The notes: generated by a model from the letters alone, not told the origin. 45,202 nucleotides of DNA from Terriglobia bacterium (GCA_020073615.1 JAIQEX010000043.1:1-45202), one strand, 5' to 3'; shown: positions 1 to 7,812, counted from the first letter of the stretch. A program made the numbers and translations.

Positions 1-285
1 GGCACGACTCCGATCGCTCGGGATCGACTGCCGCTTCGGCGGCCTAAATCATTGGCGAGAACTGCTTGCAGTTCTCCACTGTCGACCGGAGCCATCTACC
101 GGATTATGCCCGATCTTCAGACCCGGCGGAAATATACCTCGTCGGTCTGAGGCGGAGCCTCGTTAGCACTCTATGGGTATCGCCGGACCGGCCGAGCGCG
201 GCGCTGGCGCGTGGTGTGCTGCCGCTGCCGCTGCTGCCAGTGCCGCAGTTGAAATACTCGTGCGGGCTGTTTAAATTGAGGGTAG
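1..285. other. Leading non-coding stretch with stacked hairpins
   Basis: I see no convincing coding region. The stretch holds several perfect hairpins: GCCGC/GCGGC closing a TTCG tetraloop (30-43), GAGAACTG/CAGTTCTC closing a CTTG tetraloop (57-76), an AGACC...GGTCT pairing near 119-150, and GAGGC/GCCTC with a 3-nt loop just after it. UUCG and CUUG are exceptionally stable RNA tetraloops, so this could be the 3' part of a structured RNA or a terminator region of a gene to the left. I could not match it to tmRNA, RNase P, 6S or SRP RNA. Confidence 0.35.
249..277 (+). promoter_or_regulatory. Sigma-70-type promoter of tRNA-Thr
   Basis: A TTGAAA box (249-254) lies 17 bp from TAAATT (272-277). 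The predicted transcription start near 284 falls just before the mature 5' end of the tRNA at 286, which fits a stable-RNA promoter with almost no leader. Confidence 0.5.
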
Positions 286-361
286 GCCACAGTAGCTCAG
301 TTGGTAGAGCAGCGGTTTCGTAAACCGCAGGTCTCCGGTTCAAGCCCGGACTGTGGCTCCA
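286..361 (+). tRNA. tRNA-Thr (anticodon CGT)
   Basis: This is a complete cloverleaf. The acceptor stem GCCACAG/CTGTGGC is perfect, and the D-arm contains GCTC and AGTTGGTAGA. The anticodon stem GCGGT/ACCGC encloses loop TTCGTAA, giving anticodon CGT, which reads ACG (Thr). The T-arm is TCCGG-TTCAAGC-CCGGA. The discriminator is T and the CCA end is encoded (359-361). The last 22 bp overlap the 3' end of the opposite-strand UbiB-family gene. Confidence 0.97.
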
Positions 362-1986
362 GCTTTTTCGTTCCCCCGCAGGGTCCGGCCCAGCGAGCGC
401 GCGGGATAGAGCAGCGCGTTCCATTCCACATTGGCCAGGTCCTTGACCCCGAGCGGCGCATGAAACACGCCCAGGCTGGCGATATAGCGCGTGAGGAATT
501 CGCGCGCGATCACCAGGTCGATGCGCACCCCCTCCTGGACCACGTCGTGGAGCACGCCATCGAGCGTGAACACGATCTTGCGAAAGATGAACAGCGGCGC
601 CGGAAAGTGCACCCCGGCAAGCGCAATGTCGTCCATGAGCAGCATGGCGTCGAGTACGCCGGGCGAGCGATCGGCGGGGAACTCGTCGAAGAAGCGGGCG
701 ACATAGCGGTCGATCACCTCCTCGTGCGCCTGAGGGCGGCGCGGGCCGACCTGGCTCAGGGCGTGGATCGCCTGGCGGACGCCCTCGGGCCGGCGCAGGA
801 TCATCATGAGGCACAACATCACCAGATGGCGGCGCAGCTCGAGGCTCATGGATTCCGCCAGCGCCCAGTCGATAAGGATGAGCTCGCGGTTGGGCTGGTC
901 GTAGAGCAGGTTCCCGGCGTGGGGGTCGGCGTGGAACGTGGCGGGATCTTCGCGCGAGAACAGAGGGACGGCGATGAGGGCTTCGATCAACTGCTCGGCG
1001 ATGCGGTCGCGCCGGATGGGGGAGCGCGGAAAGGCATCGGTCACTTTGACGCCGTCTTCCTCGGTCATGGCCGTGATTTCGGGGGTCGAGAGCGGCTCGA
1101 TGAGGCGCGGGACGCGGATGCCGATGCTGGCGCGGAAGGTGCGGGGCGCAGCCAGGAGCGTGGCCTGCTCGCGCGGGAAATCCAACTCGTGCTCCAGCAG
1201 CAGGCGAACTTCGCCCAGCATCTCGCGGACATCGTGGATCGCGAAGTCGTAGCGCCGGTGGCGCGACGCCAGGTACTCGCCGAGATGCTCGACCAGCGTC
1301 AAATCCTCCGCGAAACAGGCGGGGACGTAGGGCTTGAGCACTTTGAAGACGCCGCGCTCGCGGTCGCCATCGGGCCTCCTCCAGGTGAAGCGCACAATGG
1401 CGCTGGCGGTCCCTTCGCGGAAGATGGCCGGTTGGATTTCGACGGCGTGGGTTTCCAGAAGCGGCCCCAGCCGGTCCACCAGGATGGCGCGGATCTCGTC
1501 GGCGGTGGCGTCGCTGAGGCCGTTTTCCAGCTCCGAAAGCGCCACGCGCAGGGAAGGCGCCAGGCTGCGGTTGCGCGCCACCACCTGCCCGATTTTCTGC
1601 AGGCCGGGCATCCGCGAGATGAGCCGCAGCAGGCGCACTTCCGACGCCGTGCCGCGCGGCAGTTCGATCTGCTCGACGATTTTGGCGGCCAGGCGCCGGT
1701 CCGACAGGCGCGCGAATACGAACTGCATGGCGTCTTCGACCAGCGGACGCCAGTGGCGGTAAATCTCGGGAACCAGCAACTCGACGGGAACCAGCCCCGC
1801 GACCCAATGTCCGACGTCCTTTCGCCAGGACGTGCCGCCGGCATGCAGGGCGGCCTCCACTGCGGCGATGCGGTCCGCCGGGGAGCCCCGGGTGAAGGCA
1901 TGCATGATGGCGCCCATCTCCGCGGGGCCAATGCCCCCCAGCAGCGGCTCCACCACGGACAGATCGAACAGCGTTGACGGGCTCAC
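340..1986 (-). CDS. ABC1/ADCK/UbiB-family atypical kinase-like protein
   Basis: Members of this family are atypical protein-kinase-fold ATPases, best known for supporting ubiquinone/isoprenoid-lipid metabolism; the substrate here is unknown. The family hallmarks are present: KIGQ (residues 131-134, the KxGQ motif), VFKVLKP with the nucleotide-binding Lys at 215, HADPHAGN (352-359, catalytic-loop type) and LIDW (371-374, metal-binding Asp). I chose the GTG at 1986 because GGGAGGAG lies 5 nt upstream; the ATG at 2004 has no such site. The first ~110 residues are poorly conserved helical sequence. The gene starts 28 bp after phaR and is probably co-transcribed with it. Its 3' end runs 22 bp into the opposite-strand tRNA-Thr. 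The family call is secure; the role in storage-lipid metabolism is only suggested by context. Confidence 0.88.
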   Translation of the reverse strand: MSPSTLFDLSVVEPLLGGIGPAEMGAIMHAFTRGSPADRIAAVEAALHAGGTSWRKDVGHWVAGLVPVELLVPEIYRHWRPLVEDAMQFVFARLSDRRLAAKIVEQIELPRGTASEVRLLRLISRMPGLQKIGQVVARNRSLAPSLRVALSELENGLSDATADEIRAILVDRLGPLLETHAVEIQPAIFREGTASAIVRFTWRRPDGDRERGVFKVLKPYVPACFAEDLTLVEHLGEYLASRHRRYDFAIHDVREMLGEVRLLLEHELDFPREQATLLAAPRTFRASIGIRVPRLIEPLSTPEITAMTEEDGVKVTDAFPRSPIRRDRIAEQLIEALIAVPLFSREDPATFHADPHAGNLLYDQPNRELILIDWALAESMSLELRRHLVMLCLMMILRRPEGVRQAIHALSQVGPRRPQAHEEVIDRYVARFFDEFPADRSPGVLDAMLLMDDIALAGVHFPAPLFIFRKIVFTLDGVLHDVVQEGVRIDLVIAREFLTRYIASLGVFHAPLGVKDLANVEWNALLYPARSLGRTLRGNEKAGATVRA

Positions 1987-2014
1987 GACCGCTCCTCCCT
2001 TCATGTTACATCCC

Positions 2015-2527
2015 CTATTTGCGCTTGCGTTTCGGCTTTGGCTTGGCTATGCGCGCCTCCAGCTCCGCCACGCGGCGGCGCAGCTCGTCGCGCTCGGCCT
2101 CCGCCGTGGCCGCCGCCGGAGGCGGCGAACCCGTGAGAAAATCCTTGACCAGGTGCAGCGGCGTCAGCGCCGCCGAGCGCACATCGCTCAGGCGGCTTTC
2201 GACCGATTCCTGCACCTTCTGGTAGGTCTCCACCGCGGACTTGAGATACGACATGATGAATTCCTGCCCCACCCGGTCGGAGGTGATGATCAACTGGCGC
2301 AGCAGGTCGATGGGTAACCCCGTGGGCTGGCCCTTGGCGTCCTCCGTGATGATCTGGGTCAGGACCACGCGTGTGAGGTCCTCGCCCGTGCGGGCGTCCA
2401 CCACCTGGATCTCGCGGCCCTGGCGAATCATGGCGGCCAGATCGTCCAGGTTCACGTAACGCCTGGCAGATGTATCGTATAGCCGGCGATTGGGGTATTT
2501 CTTGATGACCACGGTCGGCGCTGCCAC
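2015..2527 (-). CDS. phaR: PHA/PHB accumulation regulator PhaR
   Basis: PhaR is a DNA-binding repressor that also senses polyhydroxyalkanoate granules. It represses phasin genes until polymer is present to titrate it. The N-terminus has the PHB_acc_N signature (VVIKKYPNRRLYDT, then a segment around YVNLDDLAAMI), followed by the PHB_acc region (PIDLLRQLIITSDRVGQEF) and a Lys/Arg-rich, probably coiled-coil tail after a Pro/Ala linker. Length is 170 aa, normal for the family. I chose the GTG at 2527 because AAGGAGG lies 5 nt upstream; the open frame continues upstream but then loses all similarity. It is divergent from the phasin-like gene across 111 bp containing a strong dyad, the expected arrangement for autoregulation plus phasin control. 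Confidence 0.93.
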   Translation of the reverse strand: MAAPTVVIKKYPNRRLYDTSARRYVNLDDLAAMIRQGREIQVVDARTGEDLTRVVLTQIITEDAKGQPTGLPIDLLRQLIITSDRVGQEFIMSYLKSAVETYQKVQESVESRLSDVRSAALTPLHLVKDFLTGSPPPAAATAEAERDELRRRVAELEARIAKPKPKRKRK

Positions 2528-2566
2528 GGCTCCCTCCTTGCTGCACTGCGAAATTCTAGATTTATC

Positions 2567-2596
2567 TTGACACATAAACGCAAGCAGGTCTACAGT
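2567..2596 (+). promoter_or_regulatory. Promoter of the phasin-like gene
   Basis: A perfect TTGACA -35 box (2567-2572) is followed after 18 bp by TACAGT (2591-2596, 4 of 6 consensus). The predicted start at about 2603 coincides with the left edge of the 21-bp dyad, so a bound repressor would block initiation. The gene then has a short leader with AAAAGGAG seven bases before the ATG. Confidence 0.6.
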
Positions 2597-2602
2597 GTAA
2601 TT

Positions 2603-2623
2603 GTATGCTGCATTGCAGCATAC
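2603..2623. promoter_or_regulatory. Putative PhaR operator (21-bp perfect dyad)
   Basis: The 10-bp half-site GTATGCTGCA is followed by a single central base and then its exact reverse complement TGCAGCATAC. The core is a TGC-N-GCA type element, like the TGC-rich PhaR sites described in other bacteria. A second TGC-rich stretch (TGCTGCACTGC on the minus strand, about 2537-2550) lies next to the phaR ribosome-binding site and may be an accessory site. Confidence 0.6.
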
Positions 2624-2638
2624 GAAAAGGAGTTTTAC

Positions 2639-3544
2639 ATGCCAGCCAAAGCGAAACCCGAGCCCGAGGAAGCCCCCGCTCGGGAGTTTTCCCCCGTTAC
2701 CATGCTGTCGGAATGGGTCCGGCAGGGAACGGAAAGTTTCTTCGCCACGCAGCGGATCCTGTTGGATCTGGTGATGCGGCAAAATGCCAACACCATGAAC
2801 GTCGTCCGGGAACGGCTGGCGGAAGCGCGTTCCGCCCCCGCCGCCGCCCTGACCGAGATTGCCGGTGAGGGGATGTCGAACTTCATCGCGGCGCAACGCG
2901 TGATTCTGCACCTGGCCCAGCGGCAGAACGAGATCCTGGCGACCGGCGTACAAGAGAGGGCCGGGGCGTCGGTGCCGATCGCCGCCATGACCGACCTGGT
3001 GCGCCGCGGCGTTGACACGTTTATCGACATGCAGCAGCATTTCCTGACCATCGCGGCCAAGCAGACCGACATGTGGATCGACGCCAACAAGGCCGGCACG
3101 CCGTTCGACGGCAAGGGCCTGGCCGAACTGGCGCGCGAGGGGATGGAGACGTTCGTGCGCAGCCAGAAGAAGTTCCTGGACGTGGTGGCCGAGGAGACCG
3201 CCAAAGTCGCCGAAGGGACCAACGGCCACGCCGCCGCCAAGAAGACCGAGTTGACGGAACTGGCCAACCAGGGCGCGGAAGCCTTCATTGACGCTCAGAA
3301 AAAACTGCTCGATGTGGCCGCGCAGCAGATGTCCGTGAGCCTGAAGGCGGCCAAGAAAACCGTGGATGTGATCAACCCGTTCCAGCCGGCCATGCTGACG
3401 GATCTGATGCGCCAGACAGTGGACAGCTTCGTGGCCGCGCAGCAGGCACTGCTGGATGTGATGGCGAAGCCCAAGCACACCGCCCACGCCCACACCGACG
3501 ACAAGCCCCACGCGCCCAAACGCGCCAAGGCCCATGCCGCGTAG
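2639..3544 (+). CDS. Phasin-like granule protein built of six helical repeats
   Basis: Its position opposite phaR, its operator and its composition point to a PHA granule-associated protein. The 301-aa chain consists of six similar units, each matching roughly L-x-E-L-x-x-x-G-x-x-x-F-(2 residues)-x-Q-(3 residues)-L-D-x-x-x-x-Q. The cores are SFFATQRILLD, NFIAAQRVILH, TFIDMQQHFLT, TFVRSQKKFLD, AFIDAQKKLLD and SFVAAQQALLD, spaced about 40-50 residues apart. Each unit should form amphipathic helices suited to a lipid surface. The C-terminus is Ala/Lys/His-rich, like the basic tail of PhaF-type phasins. The start at 2639 is set by AAAAGGAG; the frame is open upstream through the promoter, which is not translated. 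Typical phasins are shorter and have one phasin domain, so the sixfold repeat is unusual. Confidence 0.75.
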   Translation: MPAKAKPEPEEAPAREFSPVTMLSEWVRQGTESFFATQRILLDLVMRQNANTMNVVRERLAEARSAPAAALTEIAGEGMSNFIAAQRVILHLAQRQNEILATGVQERAGASVPIAAMTDLVRRGVDTFIDMQQHFLTIAAKQTDMWIDANKAGTPFDGKGLAELAREGMETFVRSQKKFLDVVAEETAKVAEGTNGHAAAKKTELTELANQGAEAFIDAQKKLLDVAAQQMSVSLKAAKKTVDVINPFQPAMLTDLMRQTVDSFVAAQQALLDVMAKPKHTAHAHTDDKPHAPKRAKAHAA

Positions 3545-3635
3545 GGGGCAGCCGCGAAAAGTTTTTGTCCCGGCATAGCAGAAATAGAGGTATCTTTATC
3601 TTTTGGGGCGATTCCCGTGCGAACCGTCCCTCGCC

Positions 3636-3676
3636 CGCCGGGCGCCCCGTAGCTTCACGGAATGGGGCGCCCGGCG
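3636..3676 (+). repeat. 13-bp perfect stem-loop ahead of the wax-ester synthase gene
   Basis: CGCCGGGCGCCCC (3636-3648) pairs perfectly with GGGGCGCCCGGCG (3664-3676) across a 15-nt loop. It lies 36 nt before the start codon at 3713. There is no T-run, so it is not a classical intrinsic terminator. It could attenuate read-through from the phasin gene, stabilise the mRNA or control translation. Confidence 0.7.
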
Positions 3677-3712
3677 CGGCGCATCTTCGCGAGCTCGAAA
3701 CGGAGTACTGCC

Positions 3713-5329
3713 ATGCCGCCTTCCCGCCCCAGCGATCGCCTGTCCTCGGAAGACGCGATCTTCCTGTACCTCGAAAAAAACGAAATGCCGCTGCACATCG
3801 GGTGCGTCGCCATTTTCGATGGCGGCGTCTCGCTGGAGACATTCACGGACTTCGTCGAATCGAAGCTTCCGCTGATCCCCCGCTACCGGCAGCGCATCGT
3901 CATCCCGCCCTTCAATCTCGGTCACCCGACCTGGGAATTCGATCCCGAATTCGACATCCGGCGCCATATCCGCTTGCTGACCTTGAAGCGCGGCACCGAT
4001 GGGGAACTGCAGGCGCTGGCGGGCAAGATCTTCAGTCAGGTCATGGACCGCGGCCGCCCGCTCTGGGACATCACCCTGGTGGATGGCCTGAAGAAGGGGC
4101 ACATGGCGATGATTTTCCGCCTGCATCATTGCCTGGCGGACGGTGTTTCCGGCGTGGCACTGCTGAACCTGGTGCTGGACGCCAGCCCGGAGATCGCGCC
4201 CCTGCCCCGGAAGCAGCCGTTCGCTCCGCCGCCCTTGCCCGATGCCACCGCATCGCTGATGGACGCCCTGGTCAGCTCGACGTCGGAAGCCATAGCCTGC
4301 CTGCTCGAAGCGCAGGCGGCGGCCATGAACCTGGTGCAGGCGATGGTTGCCAACCAGGCGCCGGCGGCCGTGCAACAGTGGGCCGGGATGGTTCCCGACC
4401 TGATGAAGTCCATGGACCGGCTGCCGTTCAACGCGCCGTGTCTGGGCCCGCGCCGGCACATCTGGACGGATTTCTCCATCCCCGAGACAGCCGCCATCAA
4501 GGAGGCCTGCGGCGCAACCAAGAACGACGTGGTGCTCACGGTAGTGACCGCGGCGGTGAGCCGCTACGCCGAACTGCATGGGCAACCGGTGGCGGGACGG
4601 CTGCTGCGGTACTGGGTGCCGGTCAACCTGCGGCCGCCGGGCGCGCAGGCGAGCATGGGGAACAAGATTTCCATCCTGCCGGTCACCACACCGCTCGATA
4701 TCAAGGACCTGCTGGAACTGCTCAAAGCCGTCCACGAGAGGACGCACGCTATGAAGCGGTCCCACATCCTCGATCTCATCAGCCTGGGCGCGGCCTGGCT
4801 GAGCGCGGCTCCGCCCCCGTTCCAGGCGATGTTCGGGCTGCTGGGAAACAGGCTGCCCTTCCCGCCGTTCCACCTGGTGTGCACCAATGTGCCCGGGCCG
4901 CAGGTCCCCCTGTATCTGCTCGGAAAAAAGATGCTGCGGAGCTATCCGTATGTGCCCATCGGCACGGAAATGGGCTTCTGCTGCGCCGTACAGAGCTATG
5001 CCGGCCGGTTCTATGTCGGCTTGACGGCCGATTCCGCGGTGGTCCCGGACGTCGAGCGCATCCGGGAGTTCATGGACCAGGCTTTCGCGGAACTGCGCGC
5101 GGCAGCCGGAGTATCGCCCGTGCGGCCCAAGCGGGCGCGCGCGCAGAAGGCAACCACCGCGCGGCCCAAGCCCCGTGCGCGCCGGACGCCCGAGCCCACG
5201 CTAGTGGAGAACCCGCCGGCCATCGAGCCCCAGCTGGCCGCCGAGGTGGTGGCGGAAGCGCAGGTAGAAGAAGCGCCGGAGATGGCGGAGGACCTGGCAG
5301 CCGAACTGGAGCCGGTGTTGGTGGGCTGA
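3713..5329 (+). CDS. Wax-ester synthase / diacylglycerol acyltransferase (WS/DGAT family)
   Basis: The enzyme transfers acyl groups from acyl-CoA to long-chain alcohols or diacylglycerol, making wax ester or triacylglycerol stores at the cytoplasmic membrane. The catalytic HHxxxDG motif is present as HHCLADG (residues 138-144), preceded by PLWDITLVDGL (117-127). The second family motif, KNDVVLTVV, lies in the C-terminal half, and PGP near the end of the core domain is also typical. I chose the ATG at 3713 (CGGAG 7 nt upstream); an in-frame ATG at 3662 would put the hairpin inside the gene. The 538-aa protein carries about 70 extra C-terminal residues rich in Ala, Pro, Arg and Glu, not part of the catalytic fold. 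It lies downstream of the phasin-like gene, suggesting a shared storage-lipid function. Confidence 0.92.
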   Translation: MPPSRPSDRLSSEDAIFLYLEKNEMPLHIGCVAIFDGGVSLETFTDFVESKLPLIPRYRQRIVIPPFNLGHPTWEFDPEFDIRRHIRLLTLKRGTDGELQALAGKIFSQVMDRGRPLWDITLVDGLKKGHMAMIFRLHHCLADGVSGVALLNLVLDASPEIAPLPRKQPFAPPPLPDATASLMDALVSSTSEAIACLLEAQAAAMNLVQAMVANQAPAAVQQWAGMVPDLMKSMDRLPFNAPCLGPRRHIWTDFSIPETAAIKEACGATKNDVVLTVVTAAVSRYAELHGQPVAGRLLRYWVPVNLRPPGAQASMGNKISILPVTTPLDIKDLLELLKAVHERTHAMKRSHILDLISLGAAWLSAAPPPFQAMFGLLGNRLPFPPFHLVCTNVPGPQVPLYLLGKKMLRSYPYVPIGTEMGFCCAVQSYAGRFYVGLTADSAVVPDVERIREFMDQAFAELRAAAGVSPVRPKRARAQKATTARPKPRARRTPEPTLVENPPAIEPQLAAEVVAEAQVEEAPEMAEDLAAELEPVLVG

Positions 5330-5374
5330 ACGGGCCGCTTGCTGACTTGCGCGGCTCCGATTGGAGACCGAGTC

Positions 5375-6925
5375 ATGCCGGAGAAGGTAGCGGTATTCGA
5401 TACCACGTTGCGGGACGGCGAGCAGGCGGCCGGAACCCGCCTGGGAAGCCGGGAGAAGCTGCAGATCGCCACCCAATTGGCCAAGCTGCAGGTGGATGTC
5501 ATTGAAGCGGGCTACCCGGCTTCTTCTCCGGAAGACTTCGAGTCGGTGCAGCTCATCGCCCGGGAAATCGCCGGTCCGGCCATCTGCGCCCTTTCCCGCG
5601 CCGTTCCGGGCGACATAGAAGCTTGCGGCAAAGCGCTGGCCAAAGCCGCGCGCCCGCGCATACACACCGGGATCGGCGCCTCGGACATCCATATCGGCGG
5701 AAAGTTCCAGGACGAGCGTTACGGCGCCACGCTCGGCGAGAAGAAAGCCACGGTATTGCAGATGGCCATTGACGCCGTCAAGCTGGCCCGGCAATACGCC
5801 GACGACGTCGAGTTCTACGCCGAGGACGCCGGCCGGGCCGACCTGGCGTACCTGCTGGAAATGATCCAGGCGGCCATCGATGCCGGCGCCACGGTGGTCA
5901 ATATTCCCGACACCACGGGTTATACCGTGCCCGAACAATACGGTTGCCTGATCAAGACCATACGGGAGCGGGTGCCCAATATTGCCCGGGCGGTGGTGAG
6001 CGTGCATTGCCATGACGACCTGGGAATGGCCGTGGCCAATACCCTGGCCGGGGTGATGAACGGCGCGCGCCAGGTGGAAGGCACCATCAACGGAATCGGC
6101 GAAAGGGCCGGCAACGCCGCGCTCGAGGAGGTCGTCATGGCCCTGCGCACCCGCGCCGACTACTTCGGCGTCGACACCGGGGTGGACACCCGCGAGCTGC
6201 AGCGCACCAGCCGGCTGGTTTCCGACATGCTCGGCATCGTGGTTCCGCCCAACAAGGCGGTGGTGGGCGCCAATGCCTTCTCGCACAGCTCGGGCATCCA
6301 TGTGGATGGATTCCTGAAAGAGCGCACCACCTATGAGATCCTGCGGCCGGAAGACGTCGGCATTCGGGAAAGCCGCGTGGTGCTGACCGCGCGCACGGGG
6401 CGCCACGGGCTGAGCGATCGGCTGAAGAAGCTGGGATACACCCTCACGCAGCCGGAGCTCAACCAGGTCTACCCGCGGTTCCTGGTGGTGGCGGACAAGA
6501 AACAGGAAGTGTTCGACGAGGACCTGATCGCCATCTTGCACGATGAGATCCATCCCGTGCCGGAGCTGTACCACCTGGAATACCTGCATATCAACAGCGG
6601 CACGTCCGCCATCCCGACGGCCACCGTGAGGCTGCGCGTCAAAGACGCGATGCGCGAAGGCGCCGCCATCGGCGACGGTCCGGTGGATGCGGTGTGCAAG
6701 GCCATTGCCTCGGTGACCGGGACTGCGGCCAAGCTGGAGAGATATGAGATCCGCGCGGTGACCAGCGGCACCGAAGCCCTGGGCGAAGTGTCGGTGCAGG
6801 TCGGGGAAGAGGGGCGCAAAGTAGTGGGGCGGGCGGCCTCGACGGACGTCATCGAGGCGAGCGCCCGCGCCTACATCGACGGGCTGAACAAACTCGCGGA
6901 TTTCCGGCGCAAGCGGCCGCTGTGA
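5375..6925 (+). CDS. leuA: 2-Isopropylmalate synthase
   Basis: This enzyme condenses acetyl-CoA with 2-oxoisovalerate, the first committed step of leucine synthesis. The N-terminal TIM-barrel starts with FDTTLRDGEQA (metal-binding Asp and catalytic Arg) and carries HCHDDLGMAVAN (metal-binding HxH), NGIGERAGNAALEEV and HSSGIHVDG. The C-terminal third (from about residue 390) is the LeuA dimer/regulatory domain that gives leucine feedback inhibition. At 516 aa it has normal length. The start at 5375 has GGAG upstream; an earlier in-frame TTG is possible but would extend beyond the family start. It lies 45 bp after the acyltransferase gene, with no leu operon partners visible. Citramalate synthase is the alternative, but the overall pattern fits LeuA better. 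Confidence 0.93.
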   Translation: MPEKVAVFDTTLRDGEQAAGTRLGSREKLQIATQLAKLQVDVIEAGYPASSPEDFESVQLIAREIAGPAICALSRAVPGDIEACGKALAKAARPRIHTGIGASDIHIGGKFQDERYGATLGEKKATVLQMAIDAVKLARQYADDVEFYAEDAGRADLAYLLEMIQAAIDAGATVVNIPDTTGYTVPEQYGCLIKTIRERVPNIARAVVSVHCHDDLGMAVANTLAGVMNGARQVEGTINGIGERAGNAALEEVVMALRTRADYFGVDTGVDTRELQRTSRLVSDMLGIVVPPNKAVVGANAFSHSSGIHVDGFLKERTTYEILRPEDVGIRESRVVLTARTGRHGLSDRLKKLGYTLTQPELNQVYPRFLVVADKKQEVFDEDLIAILHDEIHPVPELYHLEYLHINSGTSAIPTATVRLRVKDAMREGAAIGDGPVDAVCKAIASVTGTAAKLERYEIRAVTSGTEALGEVSVQVGEEGRKVVGRAASTDVIEASARAYIDGLNKLADFRRKRPL

Positions 6926-6975
6926 TTGCAAAATCCCGCGGCGAAACCGCGCGCGGTGCGTTAAACTGTTCACCG

Positions 6976-7812
6976 ATGGCAAACCGCTCCGGCGTGCGCA
7001 GGGACTATGAAGCCGTTCAATTGCCGATCTGGCAGGAGCTGCTGGTCGGCGTCGAAATGGTCTACCTGCGGGTCTCCCCGGTGTATTGGGGGTTCGGCGT
7101 ACCCGAGGGAGACGGCTCCGCGGTGGTGGTCATCCCCGGCTTCATGGGGACCGACCTATACCTCACGGAATTCCGCTCGTGGCTGGGCCGGATCGGTTAC
7201 AAGTCTTACTTTTCGGGCATCGGCCTGAATGCGGAATGCCCCAACCTGCTGATCAAGCAGCGGCTCAATGAGACCATCCGCAAGGCGTACAAGGAAACCG
7301 GGCGCAAGATCCACCTGGTGGGGCACAGCCTGGGCGGCGTGCTGGCGCGTTCGGTGGCTTCGCAAATGCCGGATCGCATCGCGTCGGTGATCAGCCTGGG
7401 GGCGCCCTTCCGCGGCGTAGCCCTGCACCCGACCATCCTGCGCATCGCCGAAATGGTGCGCGGGCAGATCCTGGACCGGCACGGCGAAGGGGTGCTGCCG
7501 GGATGCTACACCGGCGCGTGCACCTGCGATTTCCTGGAATCGCTGACGGAGAAGCTTCCTAAATCGGTGTTCCAGACCGCGATCTACACCAAGTCGGACG
7601 GCATTGTGGACTGGAAGGTCTGCAAGACCGGAAAGCCGGACATCGATTTCGAGGTCCCGGGCACGCACATCGGCATGGTATTCAACGCCATCGTCTACGA
7701 GATCGTGGCTCGCCGCCTGGCCGCTGCGCGGAGCAATGGAAACGGGGTGAGGCCTGGACGGGCGGATAGGAACGGAACCCGAAGCGCGGCTCGCACCCGG
7801 CAAGCGGTGTAG
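6976..7812 (+). CDS. Alpha/beta-hydrolase, lipase/esterase-like
   Basis: The nucleophile elbow GHSLGG is clear (Ser118 of the 278-aa product). The likely remaining triad members are an Asp in SDGIVD (209 or 212) and His231 in GTHIGM, the order expected for the fold. VVVIPGFMGTD at residues 51-60 looks like the oxyanion-hole strand-loop. No signal peptide is visible, so it is probably cytoplasmic. Because it follows the wax-ester synthase and leuA, turnover of stored esters or PHA is plausible but not shown. Two starts are possible: ATG 6976 (used here, weak ribosome-binding site) or GTG 6922, which overlaps the leuA stop as GTGA and would suggest translational coupling. The last 25 residues are low-complexity and basic. 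Confidence 0.8.
   Translation: MANRSGVRRDYEAVQLPIWQELLVGVEMVYLRVSPVYWGFGVPEGDGSAVVVIPGFMGTDLYLTEFRSWLGRIGYKSYFSGIGLNAECPNLLIKQRLNETIRKAYKETGRKIHLVGHSLGGVLARSVASQMPDRIASVISLGAPFRGVALHPTILRIAEMVRGQILDRHGEGVLPGCYTGACTCDFLESLTEKLPKSVFQTAIYTKSDGIVDWKVCKTGKPDIDFEVPGTHIGMVFNAIVYEIVARRLAAARSNGNGVRPGRADRNGTRSAARTRQAV

Noticed and set aside
1-285. Possible tmRNA (a frame ending ...AASAA-stop near the start)
   Set aside because: No tRNA-like 3' domain or tag context follows; the only T-arm sequence belongs to tRNA-Thr.
301-1977. Long open frame on the plus strand opposite the UbiB-family gene
   Set aside because: High-GC antisense shadow; no recognisable domain, while the minus strand shows all ABC1 motifs.
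2528-3535. N-terminal extension of PhaR through the phasin gene
   Set aside because: Antisense to a convincing protein; the PhaR start is fixed by a GTG with AAGGAGG.
5201-6982. Long minus-strand frame over leuA
   Set aside because: Shadow of leuA; no family match.
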